A stretch of 32,345 nucleotides of DNA from Candidatus Bathyarchaeota archaeon (GCA_023488905.1 JAMDCQ010000022.1:1-32345); one strand, 5' to 3'; positions 23,630 through 31,259 are shown, numbered from the stretch's first letter. Made by a program: numbers and translations. Notes: generated by a model from the sequence alone, not told the origin.

Positions 23630-25176
23630 AGACCGCCGTATTTTTCGTTGAGGTAAGCGATGAATGCTTTGGCGTTGAGCGCGGTTCCTGTTGCCCGTTT
23701 GATTAGTTCTTCGGGGTTGTGGAGGTCGCCTCTGCTGTGGATGTTGTCTTTGAGCCATGCGTTTATGTTTTGGAGGTTTCCCCTTGATAGTTGGCTGCGC
23801 CAGTCAGGCAGCGCCTTATTTATTGCCGCAACGATTTGGCCGTCGTAGATGTTGCCTAAAGCGTAGCTGGGGAAGTACCCGTAGAGGCCGCTTGCCCAAT
23901 GCGTATCCTGCATAACCCCCTCCGCATCGTCTTTCACTTCAACTCCGAGGTAGCCGGCGTACTTCTGGTTCCAAACAGAAGGCAACTCGTCGATGCCAAT
24001 TTTGCCCTCGAAGAGGTCCCGCTCCAACTCAAAGCGGATGATGATGTGGATGCTGTAGGTTACCTCGTCGGCTTCGATGCGTATTTTGGAGCGTTCCACC
24101 CTGTTGACGGCTCTAACAAACTCATCCAACCCCACCCCCGCCAGCACGGGCGCGGCAACCTTTACCTGGGGCAGAAAACCCATCCAAAACTCTCGGGAGC
24201 GCCCCACTATGTTCTCGTAGAAGCGGGATTGGGATTCGTGTATGCCATAGGAGCAGGGGGCCCCGACGGGCTGATACTTCCATTCAGGGCTAATGTTGTG
24301 TTCGTAGATGGCGTGTCCTGTTTCGTGAAGGACGGAGAAGATTGAGCTGGTGTAGTTGTTTAGGTGGTAGTGGGTGGTTATGCGTACGTCGTCATAGCAT
24401 CCTGAGGTGAAGGGGTGCTCGGTTTCGTCTACTCTGCCGCATGCCATGGTTGAGGCGGTGTCGTAGCCGAGCGTTTGAGTTATGAGTTGCGCGATAACCC
24501 GTTGCGACTCAATCGGCACAGGCTGCGTGGTGACTTGGGGGGAGGGCTTTGTCTGGCAAGCCTCAATCTTGGCGATCAGCGGCTTCAAGCCCCCCAAAAG
24601 CTCATCGAAAGTTCTGCTGATAGCTTCAGCGGACATTTTTGGCTCAAAATTATCAATCAACGCCTCATAAGGCGTCTTGGTCTCCTTAACTTTCATGAGG
24701 ATTTCCGCGGATTGCTTGCTTAGCTCAAAGAGTTTTTTGAGGTCCGCTTTGTAGAGAGCGAAGTCTTTTTTGGCTTTAGCCCTCTTCCAGGCATTCACGG
24801 TTATGGCTTCCTGCATGGCGAGTTCCCCAACCAGCTTCTCAGGCAGAGCAGCCTGCTCACGGTAACTTTTGCCGATGAGGTATAGGTTGCGCTTCTCCAC
24901 TTCCCCCATCGACTGGATTTGTGGGCTGGTTTGTATGGAGGTTAGGAAGGTTTGGATTTGGGGGTCGGTGCTTAGTTTGTGGTGGAGGCGGCTCATCAGG
25001 GCGAGTTGTTCGCTGCGTTGCTCAACCGCTTTGGGCGGCATCATGGTTTCCATGTCCCAGTGAAGGACGCCTTGAGCGGTGGAGAGTACCATGGCGTCTT
25101 TGTATTTGCCTAAAAGTTCCCTGTAAGCTGACTCAGTGTTACCTGTCATTTTGATTGTGCTCCTTTGAAGGTTCAA
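23617..25176 (-). CDS. M32 family metallocarboxypeptidase (carboxypeptidase Taq)
   Basis: A zinc carboxypeptidase that trims C-terminal residues from peptides, acting in the cytoplasm. The 519 residues show the family motifs in order: DDVRITTHY (262-270, the D-x-R-x-T motif), HPF (254-256), HETGHAIYEHN (284-294, zinc-binding HExxH) and GIHESQSRFYEN (311-322, with the third zinc ligand Glu). Met10 (25149) is a second possible start: MTGNTESAYRELLGKYK is the more typical N-terminus. The length is normal. Its 3' end overlaps the small membrane protein gene by 13 bp. Confidence 0.94.
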   Translation of the reverse strand: MNLQRSTIKMTGNTESAYRELLGKYKDAMVLSTAQGVLHWDMETMMPPKAVEQRSEQLALMSRLHHKLSTDPQIQTFLTSIQTSPQIQSMGEVEKRNLYLIGKSYREQAALPEKLVGELAMQEAITVNAWKRAKAKKDFALYKADLKKLFELSKQSAEILMKVKETKTPYEALIDNFEPKMSAEAISRTFDELLGGLKPLIAKIEACQTKPSPQVTTQPVPIESQRVIAQLITQTLGYDTASTMACGRVDETEHPFTSGCYDDVRITTHYHLNNYTSSIFSVLHETGHAIYEHNISPEWKYQPVGAPCSYGIHESQSRFYENIVGRSREFWMGFLPQVKVAAPVLAGVGLDEFVRAVNRVERSKIRIEADEVTYSIHIIIRFELERDLFEGKIGIDELPSVWNQKYAGYLGVEVKDDAEGVMQDTHWASGLYGYFPSYALGNIYDGQIVAAINKALPDWRSQLSRGNLQNINAWLKDNIHSRGDLHNPEELIKRATGTALNAKAFIAYLNEKYGGLYGF

Positions 25177-25297
25177 TGTTGGGCATCTATTTTACTGTTG
25201 GGCAAGGCGTCAATACCTAATTTAAGATGTTTAGCGGTATCTCGCTTGCAAAAGCTTTTATTTTTGAAAACACAGCCAACAGTTGAGGATTCTAAAA

Positions 25298-25960
25298 TTG
25301 AGCAACGTTGATTCAAGCAAAACCATAGCTGCAATCGGTGCCCTACTCCTATTCCTAAGCTTCATTCCAGCTCTAGGCATCATAGGCATAATTCTCCTCT
25401 TAATCGGCATGAAAGGCTTATCCGACTACTACCGCGACGAAAGCATCTACAAAAGCGCACTCAAAGGCTTAATCTTCGGCATCATCGGCATAATCGCTGT
25501 CTCAGCATTTTCCATGCTAAGCTTCCTAGGCGGACTAATTACCACTCCAGTGTTGGGTCCCTTGGCAATAATCGGCGGCATAATCGGCATCATAGTGTTA
25601 CTGGTCGTCGCATTCATATTCTACCTGCTTATGGCTATGAACTTCAGAAAAGCATTTAACGTATTAGCTGAACGTTCAGGCGAAAACAACTTCCGAACCG
25701 CAGGAACCCTGCTGTTCTGGGGTGCAATTCTGACAATAATCGTCGTTGGTTTGTTACTGATCTGGATTGCATGGATAATAGCTGCACTCGCATTCTTCTC
25801 AATGAAATTAGCACCTACACAACCTCAGCAACAGTACGGTTACGCGCCACCTCCACCCAACTCCAGCACAGCCTCACGCTACTGTCCCAGCTGCGGCGCA
25901 CCAGTCGACCAAACCTCAACCTTCTGCCCCCACTGCGGAAAACAGCTACCCCCAGCCTAA
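25298..25960 (+). CDS. DUF996 membrane protein with C-terminal zinc ribbon
   Basis: From TTG 25298 the product is 220 residues. It has several hydrophobic segments of the archaeal/bacterial DUF996 type (AAIGALLLFLSFIPALGIIG; FGIIGIIAVSAFSMLSFLGG; two further pairs), then a Gln/Tyr/Pro linker and a four-cysteine zinc ribbon at the end (YCPSCGAP and FCPHCGKQ). I chose 25298 because GAGG lies nine bases upstream. The earlier TTG at 25283 overlaps that site. The same start arrangement is seen in the next gene. Zinc-ribbon tails often mediate assembly; function unknown. Confidence 0.78.
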   Translation: MSNVDSSKTIAAIGALLLFLSFIPALGIIGIILLLIGMKGLSDYYRDESIYKSALKGLIFGIIGIIAVSAFSMLSFLGGLITTPVLGPLAIIGGIIGIIVLLVVAFIFYLLMAMNFRKAFNVLAERSGENNFRTAGTLLFWGAILTIIVVGLLLIWIAWIIAALAFFSMKLAPTQPQQQYGYAPPPPNSSTASRYCPSCGAPVDQTSTFCPHCGKQLPPA

Positions 25961-26049
25961 CCCCTTCCTTTTTTCATCTTGTTGCTGCCAGCGTGCAACC
26001 ACACAACTTTAAGAACAAAGTACACTCGCTATTTCTTGAGGATCCAAAT

Positions 26050-26238
26050 TTGAGTTCTACTGTTTCTTCCAGCGAGGAATCCTTCCGCCCAAATTACAAA
26101 CCGCCTCTCAGCCAAGAAATCTATGACCGCCTACCACGCGAACTGGTGTGCGAAGTATGCGGCAAAATCTTTAGAAGCCCAACCCAGCTGAACATGCACC
26201 AATTCACGGTACATGCTCCTGTGGAAGATTTGGTTTAA
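26050..26238 (+). CDS. Single C2H2 zinc-finger small protein
   Basis: A 62-residue product from TTG 26050, with GAGG at 26038-26041 as ribosome-binding site. The C-terminal half is a classical finger: Cys34-x2-Cys37-x12-His50-x4-His55 (CEVCGKIFRSPTQLNMHQFT then VH). The N-terminal half is a Ser/Pro-rich linker. Small one-finger proteins of this kind are recurrent in archaea and are presumed nucleic-acid or protein binders. The upstream in-frame extension to 25771 runs through the DUF996 gene and is not real. Confidence 0.75.
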   Translation: MSSTVSSSEESFRPNYKPPLSQEIYDRLPRELVCEVCGKIFRSPTQLNMHQFTVHAPVEDLV

Positions 26239-26244
26239 GTTTAG

Positions 26245-26315
26245 TGCTTCAGCTTGGGTTTGGACTGGGGGCACCGACTTGAAATGCCGGTATACTTGAC
26301 CAGACTACCCGGAGC
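26245..26315 (-). pseudogene. Decayed tRNA-Glu copy
   Basis: A 71-nt relic of the tRNA-Glu at 27142-27216 in the same orientation, including the shared bases TTTAG beyond the 3' end. It keeps the acceptor 5' strand GCTCCGG and an anticodon loop ATTTCAA (anticodon UUC). It has lost about four bases from the D arm, has a C-A mismatch in the acceptor stem, and the T stem (CCCAG against CCAAG) can no longer pair. Many changes are C-to-T or G-to-A transitions. Confidence 0.82.
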
Positions 26316-26414
26316 ACCTTACTGAGCGGTGCTGAACCTGCCAGAGTTACAAACTGAGCCGATACCACTAATAGCGAAACAATCTGGCTGGTTATTAACC
26401 GCAAACTGTATATT

Positions 26415-26427
26415 TCCCACCGTGGGA
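26415..26427. promoter_or_regulatory. Operator-like palindrome at the VapB promoter
   Basis: TCCCAC-C-GTGGGA is a perfect inverted repeat overlapping the end of the TATA-like CTGTATATTT (26406-26415). A further half-site GTGGGA lies at 26437-26442, directly before the ATG at 26447. AbrB-type antitoxins usually repress their own promoter, so this is a good candidate binding site. Confidence 0.55.
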
Positions 26428-26446
26428 TTAATTTCTGTGGGAAAAA

Positions 26447-26701
26447 ATGGAGCAAGAGGTCATCGTTGACGAAAAAGGCAGAATCCTGATACCCAAAGAA
26501 ACCCGTGAAAAGCTAGGGCTGCAAGCAGGCGGCAAAGCAAGACTAAGAATAGAAAACGAAAAACTAATCATAACCCCTCCAGTTTCACCGCAAGAATTCA
26601 TTAAAGAATTGGAGGGCTGTATCAAGGAAGGCACGCCTGCTATTGACCCGTTGGACCTCAAGAAAATGTGGGAACCAAAAACAAAGCAGGCGAAAAATTG
26701 A
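26447..26701 (+). CDS. vapB: AbrB/SpoVT-type antitoxin (VapB-like)
   Basis: An 84-residue protein with the swapped-hairpin AbrB domain at residues 3-44: VIVDEKGRILIPKETREKLG then KARLRIENEKLII. The C-terminal tail (LEGCIKEGTPAIDPLDLKKM) probably wraps and blocks the toxin. It overlaps the PIN gene by four bases (TTGA), the usual arrangement in VapBC operons. It would neutralise the toxin and repress the shared promoter through the upstream palindrome; that is inferred from the family. Confidence 0.88.
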   Translation: MEQEVIVDEKGRILIPKETREKLGLQAGGKARLRIENEKLIITPPVSPQEFIKELEGCIKEGTPAIDPLDLKKMWEPKTKQAKN

Positions 26702-27132
26702 TTTTTATCGACTCCAACATTTGGTGCTACTATTTTGATAAGCGCCTGCCTGAACATCAATTGGTACGTGAACCAATTCGACAAATACTTCTGTCCCCTC
26801 AGCAGATCATCTGTAACACGATTGTAGTAATGGAAATTGCTCATTATCTTGTTAGACACTTTGGGAAAGATGAAGCGAGGAGCAAAATTGAGCACTTCAT
26901 CAAGCTGGGTAACCTGAACATCTTAGATTTTGACGCTAAAACAATGGCTGAGAGTATAGATAACCTTCTGAATTACAATTACAGCCACGGGTTAGGCGGC
27001 AGAGACTCAACTATACTGGCATCCATGAACTTACATAACGTCAAAACGCTAATTACACATGACGATGCATTCAAGCGGCTGTCTAACAAAACACATTACA
27101 ACATAATCGATTCTGTAGCAGAAAATCAGTAG
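26698..27132 (+). CDS. vapC: PIN-domain toxin (VapC-like ribonuclease)
   Basis: A 144-residue PIN protein, starting at TTG 26698, which overlaps the VapB stop. An earlier ATG at 26668 would add ten residues that are out of character for a PIN N-terminus. Acidic residues are in place: Asp5 (IFIDSNIWCYY), Glu46 (VVMEIAHYL), Asp103 (GLGGRDSTILASM) and Asp122/Asp123 (LITHDDAFKRL). VapC toxins cut specific RNAs, often tRNA or rRNA; the target here is unknown. The gene ends nine bases before the tRNA-Glu 3' end, on the opposite strand. Confidence 0.88.
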   Translation: MIFIDSNIWCYYFDKRLPEHQLVREPIRQILLSPQQIICNTIVVMEIAHYLVRHFGKDEARSKIEHFIKLGNLNILDFDAKTMAESIDNLLNYNYSHGLGGRDSTILASMNLHNVKTLITHDDAFKRLSNKTHYNIIDSVAENQ

Positions 27133-27141
27133 GAATTTTAG

Positions 27142-27216
27142 TGCTCCGGCCGGGATTCGGACCCGGGTCGCCGACTCGAAAGGCCGGCATACTTGACCGG
27201 ACTATACTACCGGAGC
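27142..27216 (-). tRNA. tRNA-Glu (anticodon UUC)
   Basis: A 75-nt complete cloverleaf without intron. The acceptor stem GCTCCGG/CCGGAGC pairs perfectly, the anticodon stem CCGGC/GTCGG encloses loop CTTTCGA (anticodon TTC), the T stem CCGGG/CCCGG encloses TCCGAAT, and the discriminator base is A. The D stem GTAT/GTAT relies on two G-U pairs. No CCA is encoded, as is common in archaea. The T loop TCCGAAT differs from the usual TTCGAAT. It faces the VapC gene. Confidence 0.96.
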
Positions 27217-27286
27217 GCAAATGCATAAAGCATCAAGCAGAATACAATTTCCCTCGAATAAACCTTACCCTTCCAGACTCAACGTT

Positions 27287-27805
27287 TTAGCTGTCAAGCT
27301 TCTTCTGTTTGCCTTTCTTGGGCGTAAACAGGAAACCGGTGATTTGGTCAACGAGTTTAGCCTGGTTTTTGGCTGTTTCTTCGAGTTTCTCGAGTCTTTT
27401 TTCGAGGTCGTTGGAGAGGATTTTGCCTTCGATGCGGTTGGCGCTACGGAACATAAGCAGCATCTTGAAAACTTCTTCGATGGCTTTCTCCTGCTCAGTC
27501 GTCGATGCAGGTTTAATTCCTGCGACAACTGACAGCAAATCTACATAGTGCTCCTTAATTTTCAACTCCGCGCTGACGGACGGGTCATTTGGGAAAGCAA
27601 TACTAAGCGGCGTCTTTTTAGCCAACTCCGCCGCGGTTGGGAAGCGGATGATGAGGTCGCCCCTTATCCATGAAGAAACAAACTCAGACACAAACCTGCG
27701 AATCTCCTGCTTAGAGTAGAGCAGCACAGGCTCCGCTGGTGGATCGGACTTACGCTTAATTTTAACGCTAATTACCTTCCTATAGTCACTGGGCTGGTTG
27801 GACAT
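27287..27805 (-). CDS. Hypothetical coiled-coil protein
   Basis: From ATG 27805 the product is 172 residues. A GGAGGG ribosome-binding site lies just upstream, so the earlier ATG at 27853 (16 more residues) is unlikely. The middle is globular with mixed strands and helices (LLYSKQEIRRFVSEFVSSWI; LKIKEHYVDLLSVVAGIKPA). The end is a coiled coil (LSNDLEKRLEKLEETAKNQA) and a basic tail (KKGKQKKLDS). No family is recognised. It lies 79 bp downstream of the HD phosphohydrolase gene on the same strand. Confidence 0.65.
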   Translation of the reverse strand: MSNQPSDYRKVISVKIKRKSDPPAEPVLLYSKQEIRRFVSEFVSSWIRGDLIIRFPTAAELAKKTPLSIAFPNDPSVSAELKIKEHYVDLLSVVAGIKPASTTEQEKAIEEVFKMLLMFRSANRIEGKILSNDLEKRLEKLEETAKNQAKLVDQITGFLFTPKKGKQKKLDS

Positions 27806-27883
27806 CGATTTTCCCTCCGCAACACGAATGCATATTCTTATTGTCCTAAGCAAGGACTAGTATTTAAGAAACAGCATATCTGG

Positions 27884-29164
27884 CTAGAAAGAGATTTTTG
27901 CCGAAGAAGGAATCTTGCCCAAAACCTTCAATGTTGCCTTCTCGACTTTGGCGCGGTTAGCTTGGTCAGTGTAGACGCGCAGGATATTCATGAAGCCTTT
28001 GAGAGTTTCGAAAATCTTTGAGCTTTCGCTTAGGCGTTGGAGTTTCTTTTCGCCTGCGGCGCTTCGGGTGAAAACTGGAATCTCGGTTGACTCCATCAGG
28101 ACTGCGTGGTGATATGGCACCGAGGGCACGGTGGGCACGTCTATGATGACTGAGTCGAACTCTACGCCTGCTGCCTTGGCGATTTCGCCCCGCACCTGAT
28201 TTCGGTATGACTCTTGCCCGAAGAGGTTTGATATCATGGCGTCTTTTTCGTAGAAGGTTCGCTCGTAGGCGCATTTGAGCATCCGCCTGTTTTCTAGGTC
28301 GCTGATTATTTTGTTGGATGCCTTGCATTTTTTGAGCGCAGACCATACCGTGTAGTCATCCAGCACAAGGTACTCTTCGGGGGTTCTGAAGGCGGTTAAG
28401 CCAAGTTCCTCGTTGGCTTTCGCCATGGCTGTTGCTAGCATGATTTGGGCTGCTCTGCCGACTCGGTGGAAGTAGATGCTTTTGAAGGATTCAATTCGGG
28501 CGATGACGAACGCTTCAAGTGCGGATAGGGCGCCTAATTCGACTGCCAAGTTTTCTCCTAGCAAGTCAAGGGCATGGATGAGGCGGTAGACATCTATGAA
28601 GCCGTATTCGGCGCCTGTGTGGTAGGTGTCTCGGACGATGAAGTCCTGTTTGTCTACGTCTACGGCGCTGCTGATGATTTGGTCGAGGAATGCTCTGTTC
28701 TTTTTATGCAGTTTCCCAACCGCCAGCCCGCCGACTTCTTTGGGGTTGTAGCCCATTTTGGAGAGGTGATCGGAGACTTCACTTTTTTCGATAATCCACG
28801 ACGTGATGTCTTCGTGGGTCTTCTCTAAATCCTTGATCAAGAGGTGCTCAAAGACGTGTGAGAAGGGGCCGTGTCCGCAGTCATGGAGCAGCGCGGAGAT
28901 GCGGCACATGTCCACTTCATCGTCGCTGACCACCTTTGAAATGTGGGGGTTCACCAGAACTTGACCTGAGAGAAACATTACACCTAAGCTGTGTTCGAAG
29001 CGGGTGTGGTTGGCGCCGGGGTAAACGTATTCGGAACCTGCAAGTTGGCGAAGCCTGCGCAGGCGCTGCATGGGGTAGGTGTCTATGATTTTCTTTTCTT
29101 GTTCTGTTATGTATACGTAGCCGTGGACGGGATCTTTGATTTCTCCCCAGTAAGCTTTTGGCAC
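27884..29164 (-). CDS. HD-domain phosphohydrolase (dNTPase/SAMHD1-like)
   Basis: The 426 residues follow the SAMHD1/dGTPase-type HD layout. The start is KDPVHGYVYIT, then QRLRRLRQLAGSEYVYPGAN, H58 in RFEHSLG, H94-D95 in ALLHDCGHGPFSH and a later acidic site SAVDVDKQDFIVRD (Asp168/Asp170). These form the metal site of the family. Such enzymes cleave dNTPs to nucleosides and triphosphate, but relatives also act on other nucleotides, so the substrate is not certain. It is divergent from thymidylate kinase across a 73-bp shared promoter gap, which fits a nucleotide-pool role. Confidence 0.88.
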   Translation of the reverse strand: MPKAYWGEIKDPVHGYVYITEQEKKIIDTYPMQRLRRLRQLAGSEYVYPGANHTRFEHSLGVMFLSGQVLVNPHISKVVSDDEVDMCRISALLHDCGHGPFSHVFEHLLIKDLEKTHEDITSWIIEKSEVSDHLSKMGYNPKEVGGLAVGKLHKKNRAFLDQIISSAVDVDKQDFIVRDTYHTGAEYGFIDVYRLIHALDLLGENLAVELGALSALEAFVIARIESFKSIYFHRVGRAAQIMLATAMAKANEELGLTAFRTPEEYLVLDDYTVWSALKKCKASNKIISDLENRRMLKCAYERTFYEKDAMISNLFGQESYRNQVRGEIAKAAGVEFDSVIIDVPTVPSVPYHHAVLMESTEIPVFTRSAAGEKKLQRLSESSKIFETLKGFMNILRVYTDQANRAKVEKATLKVLGKIPSSAKISF

Positions 29165-29237
29165 AAGTGTCGCCTCAGTTGATAGAGTTATTATTTATGT
29201 AGCTCCCTATAATGTGTAACGCTGAAACGCAGGGTCG

Positions 29238-29855
29238 ATGTGTATGGTTAAGAAGGGCATTTTCATAGTCATCGAAGGCTTAGATGGAAGCGGAAAAACC
29301 ACCCAAGCCACACTCCTAGCCGAAAAGCTCTCCAAAAGCTACAGTGTTCTGCTTACTGCTGAGCCCAGCAAGGGTAAAATCGGCACGTTTATCCGCGAAT
29401 GCTGCCTCTACGAACAAGCCCGCGTCCCAACCGAAGCCGAAGCCCTCCTATTCGCAGCAGACCGCATCGAACACATGCAAACCGAACTCAAACCCGCCCT
29501 CGACGAAGGCAAAGTGGTCATCTGCGACCGCTACGTCTACTCCTCACTTGCCTATCAGGGCAGTGCAGGTTTGAGTTTGGATTGGATAAAAACCATAAAC
29601 GCCCGAGCGTTGCAACCTGACTTTTGCATCTTTATAGACGTGCCCCCCGAAAAGGTTATTGAGCGGCTGCAGCGCAAGAAGTCGGTGATGGAGACCCTTG
29701 AGACGCAGCAGAAAGTCCGAGAAGTCTACCTCAAATACGTCGAAAATGGCGGGCTCGTTCGGATCGACGGCGACAGAGACAGGGAAGCCGTGGCTGAGGA
29801 CTTGTACGCTAAGGTGGCAGAACTGTTAAAGACAGCCAAAAGTTTCGTGCCATAA
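29238..29855 (+). CDS. tmk: Thymidylate kinase (dTMP kinase)
   Basis: Phosphorylates dTMP to dTDP with ATP. The 205 residues have the P-loop EGLDGSGKTTQA (13-24), the DRY motif (97-99, ICDRYVYSSLAYQG) with YQG (106-108), and a LID region RLQRKKSVMET. Start ATG 29238, or ATG 29244 two codons later; an AGGG site lies close upstream. Divergent from the HD phosphohydrolase and convergent with the TrmB-type regulator. Confidence 0.95.
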   Translation: MCMVKKGIFIVIEGLDGSGKTTQATLLAEKLSKSYSVLLTAEPSKGKIGTFIRECCLYEQARVPTEAEALLFAADRIEHMQTELKPALDEGKVVICDRYVYSSLAYQGSAGLSLDWIKTINARALQPDFCIFIDVPPEKVIERLQRKKSVMETLETQQKVREVYLKYVENGGLVRIDGDRDREAVAEDLYAKVAELLKTAKSFVP

Positions 29856-29882
29856 CAAAGCTGATTTTTGTTCTTTATATAA

Positions 29883-29896
29883 AGGCAAAAACGCCT
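29883..29896. terminator. Small hairpin in the gap between tmk and the TrmB-type gene
   Basis: AGGC and GCCT form a short stem around AAAAAC, in an A/T-rich gap between convergent genes. A second short pairing, GGT with ACC, stands nearer the TrmB-type stop. This is weak evidence of termination; it is noted because the gap holds nothing else. Confidence 0.25.
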
Positions 29897-29937
29897 AGAC
29901 CTACCCAAATATGATGTGGTAAAACCCACCGCTCCCC

Positions 29938-30801
29938 TCACCCCAAAGCAGCCCAGAGCCGCTCAAAATAACCACAGCACACCGCCACCACGCCGTGATG
30001 TCTACTCCACAAATCAGGTCCACTGGTCAAGCGTGTTGTGGGTTCGAACGCCACCGCCACCTCTACGCCGTCGAAGATGGAGAGGGCAACCGCAGGCACA
30101 CTCAGCAGTTCTCGCAACTCAAAACCAGAATAATCGGTAATCCATTTTGGGTAACGGTGGCGAGGCGGCTTCTCAACCGCAACACGCACCCGAACGCCCC
30201 GCTTAAGCGCAGCCTTCAACTCAGCTTCAAAATGAAAGCACAGTTGCCTAAACCTCACCCAGCTGGTAACGAACTCGATGCATCCCTGCGCCCCCTCTAT
30301 GGCGTTTTTGTACTGTTTGCCGCGTTCGCCTTCGAAGACCTCGCCAAAACAGGGCCTAGACTCAACCACAACAGGAGCGGAGAGAGCAAGCCTCTGTGCT
30401 AGCTGAGTGGCCTTTGCAGTCAGGATGGTTGTTTCCTCTGCTTTTCGCTCAAGCAACAAACGCGTCCCCTCCGCAATAGGCGTCGGACTAAAACTCACAG
30501 GAACCGTCAAATTCTGCCTCACCAACCCCAACCGATGTAACTCCCCAAACAGGCGATAGATGTCTTGGCGACTGATGCCTGTGAGTTTGGAAACCACCCG
30601 CGCCCTCCCCCCACCAGCCCTAAGCAGCGCCAGATAGACCCGCGCCTGCCTATCCGAAAGACCCAACCCCACCAAAACCTCCACCCCCACCAAACCAACT
30701 TTGCCCAGCATGTTATAATTGAGAACCTGGGGAGAGCCCTGTGCTTTTTGCATGGGTATGTTGTTGCTTGGTTGGGTGGTGTTGAGGGTTGTCATAGCCA
30801 C
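29938..30801 (-). CDS. TrmB-type helix-turn-helix transcriptional regulator
   Basis: Encodes 287 residues from GTG 30801, or 285 from ATG 30795. The first 30 residues are Thr/Asn/Gln-rich and look unstructured. The DNA-binding domain is at about 42-100: VLVGLGLSDRQARVYLALLR, VSKLTGISRQDIYRLFGELH, RLGLVRQ, the pattern of TrmB-family winged helices. The C-terminal part (about 135-287) fits the ligand-binding TrmB regulatory domain (FVTSWVRFRQLCFHFEAELK; ALKRGVRVRVAVEK). TrmB relatives sense sugars or other metabolites; the effector is not visible. Divergent from a small RHH gene, with tandem TATA-like sites between them. Confidence 0.85.
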   Translation of the reverse strand: MAMTTLNTTQPSNNIPMQKAQGSPQVLNYNMLGKVGLVGVEVLVGLGLSDRQARVYLALLRAGGGRARVVSKLTGISRQDIYRLFGELHRLGLVRQNLTVPVSFSPTPIAEGTRLLLERKAEETTILTAKATQLAQRLALSAPVVVESRPCFGEVFEGERGKQYKNAIEGAQGCIEFVTSWVRFRQLCFHFEAELKAALKRGVRVRVAVEKPPRHRYPKWITDYSGFELRELLSVPAVALSIFDGVEVAVAFEPTTRLTSGPDLWSRHHGVVAVCCGYFERLWAALG

Positions 30802-30810
30802 TATCTATTG

Positions 30811-30830
30811 GTATATATCCTGTATATATG
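30811..30830. promoter_or_regulatory. Paired TATA-like sites between divergent TrmB-type and RHH genes
   Basis: GTATATATCC and TGTATATATG lie side by side in a 78-bp divergent gap. The left one is placed for the minus-strand regulator and the right one for the plus-strand RHH gene at 30880. The TrmB-type protein or the RHH protein could bind here to control both genes; this is inference. Confidence 0.4.
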
Positions 30831-30879
30831 CTTGATTACACTATTATCTATCAGAGATATTTACTCCTTTTGTGCAGCC

Positions 30880-31035
30880 ATGCCCCAAAAATACAAAAAC
30901 GTAAGTCTACCCCAAGAACTATACGACAAACTCGAAAAACTAGTAGACTCAAAACAAGCAGGCTACGTAAGCGTCTCAGACGCCGTAAAAGACGCAGTCA
31001 GAGAACTCCTAAGAAAACACAAACTACTACCATAA
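30880..31035 (+). CDS. Ribbon-helix-helix (CopG-like) small DNA-binding protein
   Basis: A 51-residue product from ATG 30880: MPQKYKNVSLPQELYDKLEK, then SVSDAVKDAVRELLRKHK. A beta strand (YKNVSLP), helix, G-Y-x-S turn and second helix match the RHH fold. Antitoxins and plasmid regulators of this size are common, but no toxin gene is adjacent. A longer in-frame reading back to 30565 would run through the TrmB-type gene and is not real. A paralogue with a frameshift lies at 31969, with a shared leader (GTGCAG then YCATGCCCCAA). Confidence 0.82.
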   Translation: MPQKYKNVSLPQELYDKLEKLVDSKQAGYVSVSDAVKDAVRELLRKHKLLP

Positions 31036-31064
31036 AACCTGTTTCCCCCTCTCGAAGTCTGCAC

Positions 31065-31226
31065 CTACTGGGTTTCTTTAGGGTCCACGAATTGCGCCAC
31101 AAGTTTCCCGCACTTGGGACAGTGCACATGAAAACCCTGCTTGTATGATGCATCACCAGACACCGCAGCGCCCTTCTTTGGGACCTCGCAACCGCAACGA
31201 CATATCCATACCGAGTGTTTAGCCAT
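31065..31226 (-). CDS. Small zinc-ribbon protein
   Basis: A 53-residue product from ATG 31226 with cysteines arranged as a zinc ribbon: CRCGC near residue 9-13 and CPKCGK near 36-41, starting MAKHSVWICRCGCEVPKKGA. It contains no other domain. It shares a short divergent gap with an AbrB-type gene; a palindromic TATA lies between them, and its predicted transcription start falls on or near its own ATG, so it may be leaderless. No family name can be given. Confidence 0.68.
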   Translation of the reverse strand: MAKHSVWICRCGCEVPKKGAAVSGDASYKQGFHVHCPKCGKLVAQFVDPKETQ

Positions 31227-31245
31227 AATCTCACTTTATGTGTTG

Positions 31246-31259
31246 CCTATATTTATAGG
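31246..31259. promoter_or_regulatory. Palindromic TATA box between divergent zinc-ribbon and AbrB genes
   Basis: CCTATA-TT-TATAGG is a perfect palindrome. Counted about 26 bp to each side, the starts fall near 31226 (the zinc-ribbon ATG, minus strand) and near 31279 (12 bp before the AbrB ATG). One symmetric site may therefore serve both genes. Confidence 0.5.

Noticed and set aside
25771-26049. Long upstream extension of the C2H2 zinc-finger gene
   Set aside because: It runs in a second frame through the end of the DUF996 gene. A GAGG-TTG start at 26050 gives a compact one-finger protein.
26319-26375. A second tRNA-like stretch (loop TTTGTAA, as in tRNA-Thr UGU) next to the decayed tRNA-Glu
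   Set aside because: The anticodon stem has two mismatches, and the acceptor and T stems cannot be formed. It may be a very old relic, but the similarity is within chance.
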